From: Topomyia yanbarensis
Taxonomy: Eukaryota > Arthropoda > Insecta > Diptera > Culicidae
Assembly (NCBI RefSeq): GCF_030247195.1
Contig: NC_080672.1
Location: 390,555,037-390,619,036 of the forward strand
DNA: 64,000 nt
Reading direction: 5' to 3'
Part shown: in pieces, positions 1-11,880 of the stretch
How the letters are laid out: every line of letters starts with the position of its first letter
Position numbering within the stretch: the first letter of the stretch is position 1
Position numbers and translations under genes: made by a program
Notes under the pieces: model-generated
The model's input: the letters and a program-made list of their open reading frames with translations, nothing else
Database searches by the model: none
What the model was told of the DNA's origin: nothing

Positions 1-807
1 CCAACAGTCTTATTTGCAAGAATGCATGCACGAGGCATTTCACGTGGTTTACTCATGCCTGTCTTGTTCTAAGCAATGAAAGCAGTGTTAACTTTTCAAT
101 ACAGATTCCTTTGTGGAAGTACGGTTTTTCAATCAATACAATGGAAGCTTTACCTTACTGCATAAGTCGAGATCGATTCATAGTTGGTGTACGTTTATGC
201 TGGAAATTGGTTTGTGCTATTCTAGCCTTTGTTGATAGGAAAACTGTACATTTAATTTCGAACATGTATTGCATATTAATTAGAAGATGCCAAGCAAGTT
301 GAGATGTAAACGCATGTAGCGAATCAGGTCAGGGTTAAATGGGACAGGATCATTTGATTTCCACGATTTGCGAAGAAAATAACGGTCCATTGTGTCAGAG
401 ATTCGCATGAAACAGTAGGATCAAAACCCAAAATGTTCCGTGTGCAATTGGCATATTTTAGACCTTTCAAACTTTGAGTCCTCGGCACGGAACTACACCT
501 TGACTTAATGACTTCTGTTTGCAGTTGTCTGCGAGCAGGAACCCAGTGACTCAATTCATCGCCGGGTGAGCAGGTTCGTCTGTACACATCGAAATTTGAT
601 AATCTAAATTCAGCCAACGAAAATCTGACAAAATAATGCCGCTTTCCGGTGAAAAAAATCGAAGTGTAGAATGAACGTTCCGCTGCATGATGCAACATAC
701 TGGGGAGTTCGCCCAGTACTGCTAAGGCTCCATTCGCCATTGAGAATATTTTAAATCCCCTCAACAATTTTAACCATAACTAGGGTCGCATGACATATTG
801 GAATACC

Positions 808-842
808 ACCTGTACCGGTGGGTTTTTACCACCGGTACAGGT
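808..842. repeat. Perfect 14-bp inverted repeat, 7-nt loop
   Basis: Left arm ACCTGTACCGGTGG (808-821) and right arm CCACCGGTACAGGT (829-842) are exact reverse complements around a 7-nt loop. The surrounding bases do not pair. It is too short to call a transposon. It could be the centre of a small MITE or a dimeric protein-binding site. Confidence 0.7.
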
Positions 843-969
843 AGTCCGTTGTGTAATTCTTAGCCGGCTGAAACAACCACTACCGACAGTACACGGCTTA
901 TCTAGGCTGTTTGGAGAAAGAAACTGACACTGAAGGAGAGCTTTCATGGACAGACGACATCAGCCCCAT

Positions 970-1030
970 GTTGGAGTTTACGCCATCAATCTCTACCTTC
1001 AAGGCGGGTACGTAGACACGATTCTCCTCC
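970..1030 (+). repeat. Short dispersed repeat, second copy near 9.3 kb
   Basis: The segment around CCATCAATCTCTAC and GCGGGTACGTAGACA recurs with substitutions at about 9295-9355 (CCATCAATCTCTAC, then GCGGGTACATAGACA) in the same orientation. This looks like two remnants of one interspersed element. The element type is not recognised. Confidence 0.5.
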
Positions 1031-1840
1031 GTAATAAACTCGCCGCGAGCAATCTTGTTTGCCTGTTCAAGGTAGCTTGCAGATATCCTAAGTTTGTCTG
1101 GTATCGGACCTTGCCAATATCTGTCACCGCCTAGTAATGTTTAGTAATATTACGCAATATTCCAATAATGTTAATATTATAAATGCTAAAACACGTTACC
1201 ACCAAACTTTTCTACTGTAAAAGTTGCTGTTTCATTTATAGTTGTGGTAAAGCGGCTGTTTTCGCATGTTAAAATTAGGGGTTTTTGAAACAGCCCCTAC
1301 TTCAACAGGTCTTCGAACTTCAGGCCCCGTTTCGATAGTGAAAATTAAAGTGTTGTTACTTTACATTTCAATCCGTTATCTACAGCTTCCTAAAATTATT
1401 TTCAGGCTAAAATGATCTAATCACCTGTTGAAAATACTTCTCCTGTTATTCAGGCGTAACCGATGGATTTCAGGGATAATAACACTAGTTGAAGGCCTCA
1501 GATTCATGCTATAAAAAATATGCCAATCTTCGAATTGTTTTGCTCCAGATGTTCTTAGCAATTTTGCACGGTTCTATTTAAAAAAAGCACTTCGCGCAGA
1601 TATCGATGAATAAAGAATGATCCATTTAATTCCCCGCATCCGGTTGCAAATCCAATAAACAAATTGCCAAACTGTCAGCAGCTATTTTCATCAAAAAGTT
1701 CCCACGTTGGGCCCGTTCTGAAACCGCCATAATTTCATTATTGCCTTTCCTATCGTCCACAGGGTCTCTTTCGCAACCACCATCAAAAGGAAGATTCACC
1801 GGCAGCATCGCTAGCTCCTGCGCAAGAATGTAATCCAAAA

Positions 1841-2051
1841 TTACATCACGTTCATCGGATTAATCATCACACATACACACACACATACACGACTGTCCTG
1901 CTCCCGAAAAGCCCGAAGAGCTACACCGTGGGGAAAAACTTGCCCCAACTTGTTATCAGTGGCAGCCTGTGGGGAAAAAAAAAGTTGCACCAAAAACGAA
2001 CGAACGAACCGAACCAAAATATCCGGGAGGTGTGAGCAGTAATCTCGCACC
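1841..2051 (+). promoter_or_regulatory. sfl: Probable 5'UTR/proximal leader of NDST exon 1
   Basis: The 200 bases before the start codon carry a CA-type microsatellite (about 1867-1890) and end in CTCGCACCATGA, a good eukaryotic initiation context (C at -1 and -2, A at -3). No transcription start, TATA box or upstream splice site could be fixed from the sequence, so the extent is a guess. Confidence 0.4.
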
Positions 2052-2755
2052 ATGAAAGGATCCGACTCCAGTACAAAACTATGGAGCGCCTCGTCTTCGC
2101 CATCAGCCAGCAGTCACGATCTGATGATGACCAGCGACCATCAGCTGCAACAGCACCAGCAGCAACACATCCACCCAACCCACCACCACCAGCACCACCA
2201 CAACCAACACCGGCAGTCCTTGGCGATGAACTCGCTGAACGGCGGCAGCAGCAGCAGCAGTCACAACTCGGAAACGGGTTCAACCCTGCTTCTGCTCGGG
2301 ACAATCAGCGATGGTCCTGGTCCTGGCGGCGGCGGCGGTGGAACAGGAGGCGGATTGAAACTGACGAGCAGTTCAACATCAGCTGACAAAAGCAGCCACA
2401 ATGGATACACAGTGATGCGCTCGACTTCGTCCTGTACGATCCATGGCTTCAATGGTGCCGGGGGAGGTGTAAATAGCAACAGTGGTAGTGGTAGCCACTT
2501 CACAAATGGCTGTAGCAGTACTAGTAATAGCAGCAGCAGCAGCAGCAGTAGTCATAGTAAGGGTAATTATTTCTTCGGAGGCAGCAGCGGACCGTACGGT
2601 GCGAGCGTATCCGGATATGCAAACATTCTCGCACGGTGCTGCATCTACCTGACCAAGGGACTGAACCTGCGGATATGTGCCGTCGCGCTGGTGATAGTTA
2701 CGATATTCTCCATGCTGTATTATAACTACTATATGGATAGTTCGCCGATAGCTAG
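2052..2755 (+). CDS. sfl: Heparan sulfate N-deacetylase/N-sulfotransferase, coding exon 1 (cytosolic tail and membrane anchor)
   Basis: First coding exon of a single-pass type II Golgi enzyme that N-deacetylates and N-sulfates glucosamine in heparan sulfate. Seen: an ATG in a strong context, 234 full codons plus two bases, then a consensus donor (CTAG|GTGAGT). Residues 1-200 are low complexity: Gln/His-rich around 30-55, then Ser, Gly and Asn runs. A hydrophobic segment at about 208-227 (ICAVALVIVTIFSMLYYNYY) follows a basic flank, giving the cytosol-in, lumen-out orientation of NDST. The exon ends in phase 2, and its AG joins the C at 62019 to make a Ser codon in the frame that encodes NDST luminal sequence. 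Vertebrate NDST tails are only about 17 residues; this one is over 200. Identity comes from exon 2; by itself exon 1 would only be a membrane-anchored protein. Confidence 0.8.
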
Positions 2756-5712
2756 GTGAGTGGACAACTAGTTTTTTTTTCGTATAATTAAACTTGACAA
2801 ACTTTCCGGTACCGTTTTCCCAACTAATTCCTTCTGCTCAGAATTGTTGCATAAATAGTTATGATTAGCTTCGGTCGAATCTATTGATTTCATTGTAAAT
2901 CACAGCCCATGGATTGCCCAAAAATAAATTCGCCGAGAACAGTTCTGTCGATTTTTATTGGAAGTGTTGATCTGGTTTGGTAGCTGTACTTCTGATTACT
3001 ACAAATAGTTCAAAAAATTTCACGCTCCACGACGATTTGCTTTTTCCATTTGTTGCTTTCCCATCCAAAAAGGTGATGCCTGTTCAAACAATCTCACCAG
3101 TCACAACCAGTCGACAGCAACAAACAGCACAATTCATCGCATTGATCACTTTCGCGACCATTTATTCAAACACGCCCGATTTGCATTAATAATTACTCCG
3201 ACTGTGACTGTGTGTAACAGAGAGAGAGAACAGCTTCCGTGGTAATACTCAGGACAGGAAGAGACCGATCAGAAGTCTACTGCCCTTTCAGCGTACAGCA
3301 ACGGGCGGGGTAGAGTTGTTTGCACTCAATTACCAAACGACCATCCCCCGGCTGCTGCTGCCAATGATGGCCATTCTGTTCCGACTGGACGAACGATGGG
3401 TTGGTTGGTTGATTTTTCTCGCGCGCCCTCGTTGGTCCCAGGGTTCTGGTCCTGCTATCGTGTGGAATGATGGCGGAGACCATCCACTGGAGACCATTCG
3501 GTTGATAAAATAATCAACACTACTGTCGGAGGAGACCATTTCGAGTAGGTACTGTAGTCGGGGAGTATTGGTGTTTAAAACTACCGTCCAACTAGACTGC
3601 AGTCATTAAATCCAGTAGTCAGTGGCAGTCAGTTGTTGTATTTAGTTGGTCATTTTCATCGGCGAGACCGAATTTAAATAGTAAAAGGGCAAGTTCCATA
3701 ACGAATGGCCATTTGCTGTTATTTTATGACAGCCGCTATTATTTATAGACCGTGTCTGATACTGTTAGCTTCCGAGCTGGGCAGGGGGATGAAGCTCGAG
3801 AGAGAGAGAGAGAGAGAGAGAGAAAGTAGAAAAATATGATACAGAAAATATTTATTGACTGCCGTTCTGTTTCATTATGTACGATTGCTGTGAAAATATT
3901 ACACGTTTGTTTTATTGCTATGATTAATAGGGGTTGAAGAGTAATTTGCAACACGGTTCGGTGATGACATGGCAGCATCAGTTTATGTGATTTGATACGA
4001 AGTGTTTTTCGAAAGTGTTTGATCGTCTGTCAATTAGTATATTCAATCATGAGAGAATTTCACATAGAAAATGAAACGGTCATGCTTTTCGGCATATTTG
4101 TATAGAATAAAATAAAAGTTCTGGTGTCGTTGTACCGGTAGCAAAACTTAGCGCACGACCAGACAACATGTTTAATATCGCGATAACCGCCATCACAAGC
4201 GAAGAGACCGCTCTCCACGACCCCAATACGCCGGAGACGGGCATTCTACGTATAATGACTGTACATTACCCGAGATATCACCCGAATGAAGTCATGACCC
4301 TCATCCATTCTCTTGGACCAAACCTTGTTGATACCTTTGGGATTCCTGAACTTCCATCGCTCCACGAAATTTGTCAATTTTCGAGTGTACTCGGAGAAGA
4401 AATATTTAAAAACTCGTTGAAGCTACGCGATCTTTCATAAATATCACCTTCCAACGCCTAAATGTCCATCTTCTCGTTATCATTCTAATCCAATTGTCCG
4501 CCTTCTCATTACCCGAAATGGAGCACTGCAAAAGAACTCTAACTAAGGTAATTTGCTATGATTTTTCAGATAAAGTACTCAAAAACTCCCATGTTTTCTC
4601 CAGGAGATACAAAGAGTGTTTCCCATGTTCCATCAAACGGAGAGCCTCCTGTAACTGTACCGATGTGGGTATGGTCGTTGATAGATAAATATAAAACCAT
4701 CAGTTTTGTGGGGAGAATTTTGGCAGCACAGCTTCTTTTATGATTACACTCAACACTACTGTCATATTATGCATTAACATGAACGCGATGCATAGCTGTC
4801 ATCATATGACGAACGTTCCGTGTATTCCATTCACAGGACGAATCGAATACACAACGTAGGCCCTAGCCACCAGACGAAACATTGTTTTTCTGATGATCCG
4901 TCCGTTGATCCGTCGACGAACCGGTGCCAATAATCGCGTTTTTAGCTTTCATCTAAGTTTTCAATTTGCATTTGTAGCGTCGCATACATTGGGAAAAATT
5001 CGGGCGATCCGACGTTCAAAAGTCCCTTTCGCGTACAATTCTAAGCAATCTCTGCCCACGGTTGTTCGCGTCGGGTACTCGTTTTGTCCAACCTTTAATC
5101 GTGGTGAAAATACATTGTGTAAAACCGGAGGGAAAATGAAGGTACTGAAATATAGAAATACTTGGGGTTTTTGATGTCCCATGTGGAACTTCCTGCGAGT
5201 TTCTAAGATTGCCGATATCAGGAACCACTTACTTCGGTTTTATAACAAGGGACACTCTCAGGCCTTTAGGAGGAAGCTTGGGAGAGAAAACTGATTTTCC
5301 TCTTTCCGAGATTTATAGGCACATTAGAAGATGTTCCCACAATGGGAACTCTCACTCTTTAGTGCTCAAGGAAACGTAGAAATTAGTCGTTGTCGGTGGC
5401 GTAGCGCTCTTTTGCATTTCTTATCGGAGCGTTCCTTAAAAGAATGTTTCATTTTGTCCCCACATAATTTATATGCGGGATTTGTCGAGACTTCAAGCGG
5501 AGTCTCTCCATAGTAGGAAAACTGTTCATGATTCTCTCCGCTTTTTCCACAGCGTGCCTTGTTTCTACAATAAGTCGCTGTAGGCCCAATTGTTTGCAAC
5601 GACGGCAGTTAATGCCTCGCGGCTTAACAAGGCAAACAGGTAGACTAGCCCCGTCCAAAAGATCAAACTTTGGAAGAGCAGATTCGGCGAAAGGTTCGAA
5701 ATGAGGCTGATG
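2756..5712. other. Start of intron 1, low in recognisable repeats
   Basis: No convincing gene. A pure GA run occupies about 3798-3823. Open frames such as 4168-4440 (+, 90 codons) are short and show no family motif; I cannot assign or dismiss them with certainty. Base composition is more balanced than in the transposon-rich middle of the intron, so this may be older, single-copy intron sequence. Confidence 0.45.
3798..3823. repeat. (GA)n microsatellite
   Basis: About 13 uninterrupted GA dinucleotides within the first intron. No functional reading. Confidence 0.9.
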
Positions 5713-6434
5713 GAAAATAAGTTCACTTTAACAAAAGCACTGTTTTGAGCGACTTAGTGGAATGTTATATTAAACACTTTTAAACCGTTGTCTTCCGTTT
5801 TAATTCCACTATGATGAACAAAATGCAAAAATTGCACTTTTCTGTTACAGATACGTATTTCGGCTACGACTTGCAGCCTTCTTCAGTGTATTGTATCAGA
5901 ATGATACAACAGAATACAGGTCGGACTCGATTATCCGGGGATTCGATTATCCGGGGATTCGATTATCCGTGATTCCATTATCCGGGGAAAATGATTCGAT
6001 TATCCGGGTGTTTTGAAAAAAATCAAATTTCAACTATAATGTCTTATTATAGTGCTAATTCGATCATTGCAGTCAATAGAACGTTTTTTTCGGGCAATTG
6101 GGGTGTCTAGGGTTAACCTCCTCTCAAATTTTAACCTACCTCAAAAATAGCTTATAAAAAAACAAAACTTGGAATCGACCATCATGGATTGGAATCAGTT
6201 TTGAAGAAATTGTTCATTTAGAGATAATATATAATAACCTAAACTGTTGTGTCGTTTAAACAGCCCCTCAGTCCATGGGAACACTTTTAACCATTATGTG
6301 TCCGACGCGGTACCCGGATACCTTTTTAGGTTACTAATAATGAAATTCCGATGTAAAACTAGCTGGAAATTGAAACTTTGTGACATCTTAGAACTTCACT
6401 AAGACAAGCTTTTAGGATAATAATGTTTTTGATA

Positions 6435-7190
6435 TAGTAAGAAGGGAGTGAGGAGAGGCTCCTGAATTTTTTACTATGTCACAGGCCGACGTGGATACCC
6501 GGGTACTCCCAAAACTGAAATGCCAATAACTAAGGTAATTTCCAACCGATTTTGATGCTTTTGGGTGTTTTGGATTCAAGAACTCATCCACTTTTAGACT
6601 TGGTAGAAATGAATCGGGTTATTCCAACCGGTTCCCGGGAATCCGGATATTTCCGGAAGCATGTTCCAGTGCTTGGATACTATTTGTGAATTTCAATGGG
6701 ATACTAGCAATATGGGTATCAAAATTCTTGGCATAGCATCAGTAGGCTGTATCTCGTGGTATTGGAACCATTTGGTGATTTCACCCCGAAACAGACATTC
6801 CGGAGCAGGCTCCCGTAGGCCCGTGAATGTCCATTCCATTCCAATTTCATTTTTCAAACTACCATAGGATCCCGTAACAATAAATAACAGACTTCCGAGA
6901 CAATTTGAAGAGTTTTGATACTCATTTTGCTAGGGCATTATTTAAATTTACAAATCATACCCTAGTACTGGAACATTACCCCGGAAAATCCGGATTATCA
7001 AGAACCAGATCCATTCATTGGGTTCAATGTTACAGAATCCAAAAGTGGACGAGTTCCTGAATCTAAAACATCTAAAAGTGTCAAAATCGGTTAAAGGAAG
7101 CCATAATTATGAGCATTTTAATTTGTGGGTTCCCTGATACCCTCGTTGACCTGTTATAGGTGTTTTTTTGTTGGACACATAACGGTTAAT
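6435..7190 (+). repeat. Dispersed repeat, copy A (second copy at 58.97-59.67 kb)
   Basis: Blocks such as TGCCAATAACTAAGGTAATT, AAGAACTCATCCACTTTTAG and GCATCAGTAGGCTGTATCTC occur in the same order and orientation at 58966-59673, with scattered substitutions and small gaps. Noncoding in both copies. Several frames contain stops, and no protein motif is shared. Confidence 0.8.
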
Positions 7191-7849
7191 TTCAACAAAT
7201 TGTTTAAAAAAATGTTTTTCTTCGGATTATATCTCTGGTACTGTTTGCACTAGAATCAATCAGCGAGCTATTTTTTTAAAGATTTGTTTAGGGATTCCAA
7301 AAAAAAATGAAATGTTTTTAATGCCAATATTGCCAAATATGCAACTTTTTAATTTTACACTAAAAGTACATTTTTTCTCGTAATACATCGGTTACTGTAG
7401 GCCACATAAAACCTCATTATACCTACATTGCTCGGTCGGTTTCTGGCTATCTCTTGGGATAATGATGACATGCTTCTCAGGATTCTATTTGGGATACTTT
7501 TCAAGATTCTGATCAAAGTTTTCTTAGCATCCCAATGGAATCTATTTCAGAACTTCGATTCAATATTTATCCGTATTTCTATGGTTTTTTCTCTAAATTT
7601 TGATGCAGGGTTCTAGAGAAAAGCTTCTTAAATGTCTAGTGGAATCTTTCTCAAGATAGAATTCCGCTGAAGATTATGCTTTATTTCAGATACTGACAGA
7701 AGCAAGGTCCTATTATCATTGGAATCCGGTGTAATGTTCTGATGAATATCCTGCTTTGAGTTCCAGTGGACTTTGACACAAACAATATTGCTCTTCTCTC
7801 ATTATCCCCTTTAATAAGTGATTTCTGCTCAGAGTTCCAATAGAATCTT

Positions 7850-8095
7850 TAACCCGTTCGAGCCCTTCTGGTTGATGAACAACCATGTTTCTATATAACT
7901 ATAACTTTTGGTTTACACAACGTTAAGTAAGGCTAATAACTGCGACTAAGATCTTTCATTTGAGCACTAAAAGTTATAAATATTAGCATTAGAACAGAAG
8001 TTATTACAATTAATCTGATTGGGTTCAGCTGAAGCAGTGCTGCCAGGTATAGTTTCTGTTAATGGCGAAAATGAAATTTTGGAATATTTTCATAG
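7850..8095 (+). repeat. Dispersed repeat, second block (copy at 58.65-58.91 kb)
   Basis: The segment with AGTTATTACAATTAATCTGA and GCAGTGCTGCCAGG is repeated near 58650-58905. Here it lies after the 6435-7190 block, while near 58.7 kb it lies before the matching block. The two pieces have been rearranged, or the parent element had both orders. Confidence 0.6.
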
Positions 8096-9181
8096 CCTGG
8101 GAATATTATTGAAAACTGCTAAAACTTTCTAATTTAGATTGCCCTCAATTACCTTTTTTATGAAATTGGGCTAGATCGGAAGGTAAATATTGAGCAGCTG
8201 CAAAAGAAGCACCTATCTTTCTTAAACCAGGTTTTTCGTGTTTCTTGGCGCCAACAGTTTTAATGAAAAATAGTTATGGGACCCTATACGCGGTAGAAAA
8301 AAGTTGGTCAAGAAACGGTTAACGAGATTCTGAAAAGAGACACCCGGCCGTCACTGGAGGTGATTTCAATTCTAGGGTAGCTCAAGCAAAGATGGATGAT
8401 AGGCTATGTAAAGAGGGCGCCAGCAGTACTTCTCGCTGAGGCGCCCGGGAACCTGGTAGTCCTTCGCTAGTGACAAGTATGAGTGGGACAGTTTGCGAAG
8501 ACTACACGCGTAGTTATTACCTGACAATCCAGCATTGGTCAACTAAATGATGCTACAAGGACAAGGATCTCTTTGTGGGTGCGCAACACACACTCTTCTA
8601 ATTAGAATGACTAGCTGTGTTATGTGACACCAACGTAAATTAAACTGGAGCCAAGAAACAAACGACCCCCAGTTTACTTACTAACTTTATTTTTTCTGGT
8701 ATTCGAGTAATCGAATCAGTTACCTCGGAAAATCTAAGCCCTGGGTAATCGAGTTTGACTTGTATTGCAAAAGACACACCTTATTAAAAAGTTTATCTTA
8801 GAATTGTTGTACAAATAGCTATAAACAACTGATACATATCGTTAACTCGTTACCAATATGAATAATAAATGAAAACCAACTGAAAATGCAAATCACACCC
8901 TGAAAGTCTGAAAAATCGACTAGGGCCAAAATAGGTACATTTACCATAATAATTCGATTATCCGGGTGATTCGATTATCCGGGGTGAGATTTTTTTCAAA
9001 TCCCCGGATAATCGAGTCCGACCTGTACATGTATTGTATTCTGATACAATACACTGAAGAAGGCTGCAAGTCGTAGCCGAAATACGTATCTGTAACAGAA
9101 AAGTGCAATTTTGCATTTTGTTCATCATAGTGGAATTAAAACGGAAGACAACGGTTTAAAAGTGTTTAATGAAAATAAGTT

Positions 9182-11880
9182 GTTTTCATATACGCCTTGA
9201 TTTTTCCTGAATGCAATTGCATGCGAACCAGAATTTTCACTGGCCGAAGCAAAGATTTCTTATAGCGAATCCCATACTTCGTAATTAAGAACCCCGGTTG
9301 GAGACTACACCATCAATCTCTACTTTCCGGGCGGGTACATAGACAAAATACTTCTTCGTGCACGGCCAAGTGGTTAAATCTCGTATATATCGATAATGTT
9401 AAATGGCTGATCTTTGCCCTCATTCAAGTATATATATACCAAATTCATTACTGATACCAATACCAAATATATACCAAATTCATTACTGACACTTTCTGCA
9501 TGTATCAGGTAACTAGCAGTTGGGAAGTTGGATTCTGAGATGATTATGACTTTTATTGGTTTAGTTTTCGATAAAAATACTCTGAAAAAAATTCAGTTTG
9601 GACAAGGAAAAGTTTTTTGTCAAATAATTTTTTTCCCTTGAAAGTGCCCAATTTGAATTTTTGACGGTAGCTAGCGAACATAATTGCTTATCTTGGATCA
9701 AAATTTCATCCAAATCAAAGATGTTTTTTGTAAATCGACCTTAAATTTTTAAACTCGATTTTTTCAGTGCATTAGTCGATGAAGAATTTTTTCAATATTT
9801 TTATTCAAAAATTTAACTAATTTTGTGAAAATCACTCCTACAACTCTTTTTGTAGGATTTGTCATTTTTAGACTTTACTCATTTGAAAAAAAAATTGGTA
9901 AAAAAGTTTGACACTCTTCGAAAGACAGTCTAGATCATTTTGAAAAAACAAAGTATGCAAAGTGGCTTTTTGTGACAAAGTTCTCATGTACAGAAAGTTT
10001 CATTAAAATGTGAGAGGGTGCTGCCAACTCTAAATACGATTTAGCGCAAAATTCGTCATATAAAACACACAAGTTGCGACCTCGCGGTCTAGAACCCCGT
10101 ATTTTTTCCTGGTTTGGCCAACTGAGTTCGAGTGATAAAAATGCACCTAAACACTCTTTTCTTCTATACCATCGTTCATTACTTTTAGTCAAAGCAATTT
10201 TGATGCTCAAAACACACGGTGTACGTATGCGAATCAGATTTCTACATGTCCATTCTGTAATTAGATAAATCACTGTAAAAAATGCTCAGTGAAAGCAACC
10301 AAAATGTATCAAGTTATTAAACAGTTTGGGTATGGAATCTTTGGGTACGAATAAATTTGGATTAGGTTTTGTTACGCAGTTTTAAGCGTGTTTTAATGCA
10401 AATTTTGTACGGAATTCACGAAATTTACACGGTTTCTGCAAACATATTCTCCCTTCGAATGTGAAAAACTTGACGGAATCTTATACGAACTTCTACAAGT
10501 TGTTCTGAAATGTAGAGCATCATACTTTTTGTAGCTTTGGCCCCATATTCCCAAACTACAAGAAGAGCCCAAGACTTGACTGCGACAACCATTGCGGCAT
10601 AAAGCATTTCATTATCGGTCCCCTGTGTTCCCTTTACCTGACTACGTTGGCGGCTACCATGCAAAAGAATGATCAACGCTGAACTACATACTAACCGCGC
10701 ATTAAATCTTTGATAAATTTCATGAATACAACACGCGGGCACCATCTGTAACCGAAAACATTCATATTTATTGGTTCATTCTGAATTTTTCTGAACTAGA
10801 AATCACCATTTTGTTTTTCGAAATGGCGTCAAACAACGGCCTCTGGCATTTTTGTCCAGTCCGAAACTACCTATATTGTTGAAGTTATAGAGTTTTTTTA
10901 CTGAACTGGAAGTCGTCCTCTTATACTTTAGAATTGGCGTCAGCCATCGATTTCCGTCATCTACTTGTCAACCCTATAACGAAAATACTCACACGGCACT
11001 GTTGTCCAGAGTGCAAATTTAGCAGGAATTTTACGTTTTTACTAAAACTAAATAACTTAGCCTTATTTCATCATTGAAAAAGTTTTCGTAATTTGTGAAA
11101 CCTTCCTTTTAGTTAAAACAACAGTAAGGGTGGTTCTAATTGTACCTGGACCAACAAAATTACATTTTTAATCATTCTAGATAGAGCAATACGACCTCCA
11201 GTGAAGCTATAGAGCGACAAATGGACCCCATATCACTATTCATCGACTTACAAACCCCACTCAACTGAGCCTCATATTGAAGAACCTTTTGGTGCAAATA
11301 TTATTGAGTGTCCGTCGAAGGTAGTGAATGCAGCTTGCTATCTCATTAAAATATTCTTTCGGAGTTCGTTTGTTCGCATAATGGATATGTAGATCTCACT
11401 TACGTCAACGTCAACGTCGGTCTTGCAGCTTCCGTTAGTTGTTTTTTTCTCTTACACATTCGGGTCACGTGTATAAGCCGACCGTCATTGGTGTTAGCTT
11501 CATCGCTAAAGGGGCTGGCTGTTGATTTGGGGGTCCTGAACGTCGTTTTGGCAGTTGTCGTTATGACCTGAACCGCAGCCATAAATTTAAAAATCGGTTC
11601 AGATAATGGTAATGAGGTAATGGACTGTTTTTTGGATTGGTTTGTCGCGGATTTTAGGAGAATTATTGATCTATCGCCAATATATTAAGATACCAATTTT
11701 TACGTCGATTGGTTTCATGATCCACCCTAAGTTCGAACGCAATTTATTATGCTATAGAAGAGAAGTGTTTCAAATTTGGGCTTTGGCTTGTCTAGTAGAT
11801 CAAGGTGTCCATTTGTAGATGTTTCCTATGTTGGCTAGTAAAAATTTGAATCTGTGTCGTGAGGTCCAGGTCCATATGAC
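9182..11880. other. AT-rich intron, no gene; scattered repeat fragments
   Basis: No coding region supported. A local imperfect tandem (TATACCAAATTCATTACTGA) lies around 9425-9495. 10940-11260 resembles the left arm of the long-inverted-repeat element at 34.6-35.6 kb. 11400-11640 shares a segment with 49.6-49.8 kb (separate entry). The remainder is poly-A/T-rich and unassigned. Confidence 0.5.
11400..11640 (-). mobile_element. Fragment shared with 49.6-49.8 kb, possible start of a transposon ORF
   Basis: On the minus strand a frame starting at 11582 reads MAAVQVITTTAKTTFRTPKS. The minus-strand frame at 49705 reads MAAVQAVMKLAKTAFSTPK. The underlying DNA is also similar, so both are copies of one element that may once have encoded this N-terminus. 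Both frames are short and no family is recognised. Confidence 0.45.

Larger units (their letters stand above)
1..1840. other. Upstream flank of the NDST gene, no gene seen
   Basis: No convincing coding region on either strand: the open frames are short, lack family motifs and overlap in opposite frames. The stretch holds one perfect inverted repeat (808-842) and a ~60-bp segment (about 970-1030) that recurs diverged at about 9295-9355, so part of it is old repeat. The promoter of the downstream gene must lie here or further upstream, but I see no TATA box I would defend. Confidence 0.5.
5917..9025. mobile_element. pogo/Tc1-mariner-type DNA element, non-autonomous, 3.1 kb
   Basis: Terminal inverted repeats begin CAGGTCGGACTCGATTATCC at 5917 and end with the reverse complement at 9025. 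Each side is flanked by TA (5915-5916, 9026-9027), the target duplication of this superfamily; CAG ends suit the pogo branch. Both ends carry subterminal repeats of the CGATTATCCGGG motif (about 5938-6010 and 8945-8985). No transposase frame survives. The interior includes blocks shared with 58.6-59.7 kb, and around 8345-8420 a frame containing GGDFN, reminiscent of an endonuclease motif but too short to name. It sits in the loop of the foldback element, so it is the younger insertion. Confidence 0.75.
5769..9170. mobile_element. Palindromic (foldback-type) element split by a later insertion
   Basis: The ~145 bp at 5769-5914 are nearly the exact reverse complement of 9028-9170. Shared landmarks are ATTAAACACTTTTAAACCG at the outer edge and TACAGATACGTATTTCGG further in. 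Without the 3.1-kb insert between the arms, the element would be a ~290-bp near-perfect hairpin. The direct repeat GAAAATAAGTT lies at 5713-5723 and 9171-9181 and could be a target duplication, although the left copy sits 45 bp outside the arm. No coding capacity. Confidence 0.75.

Noticed and set aside
2081..2503. Overlapping frames of 80-127 codons on both strands of exon 1
   Set aside because: Shadows of the CAG/CAC/AGC/GGC-rich coding exon; only the 2052 frame joins exon 2 in phase and has a membrane anchor.
4168..4440. 90-codon plus-strand frame with a protein-like composition
   Set aside because: No recognised motif, no supporting splice sites or neighbours; cannot be told from a chance frame.
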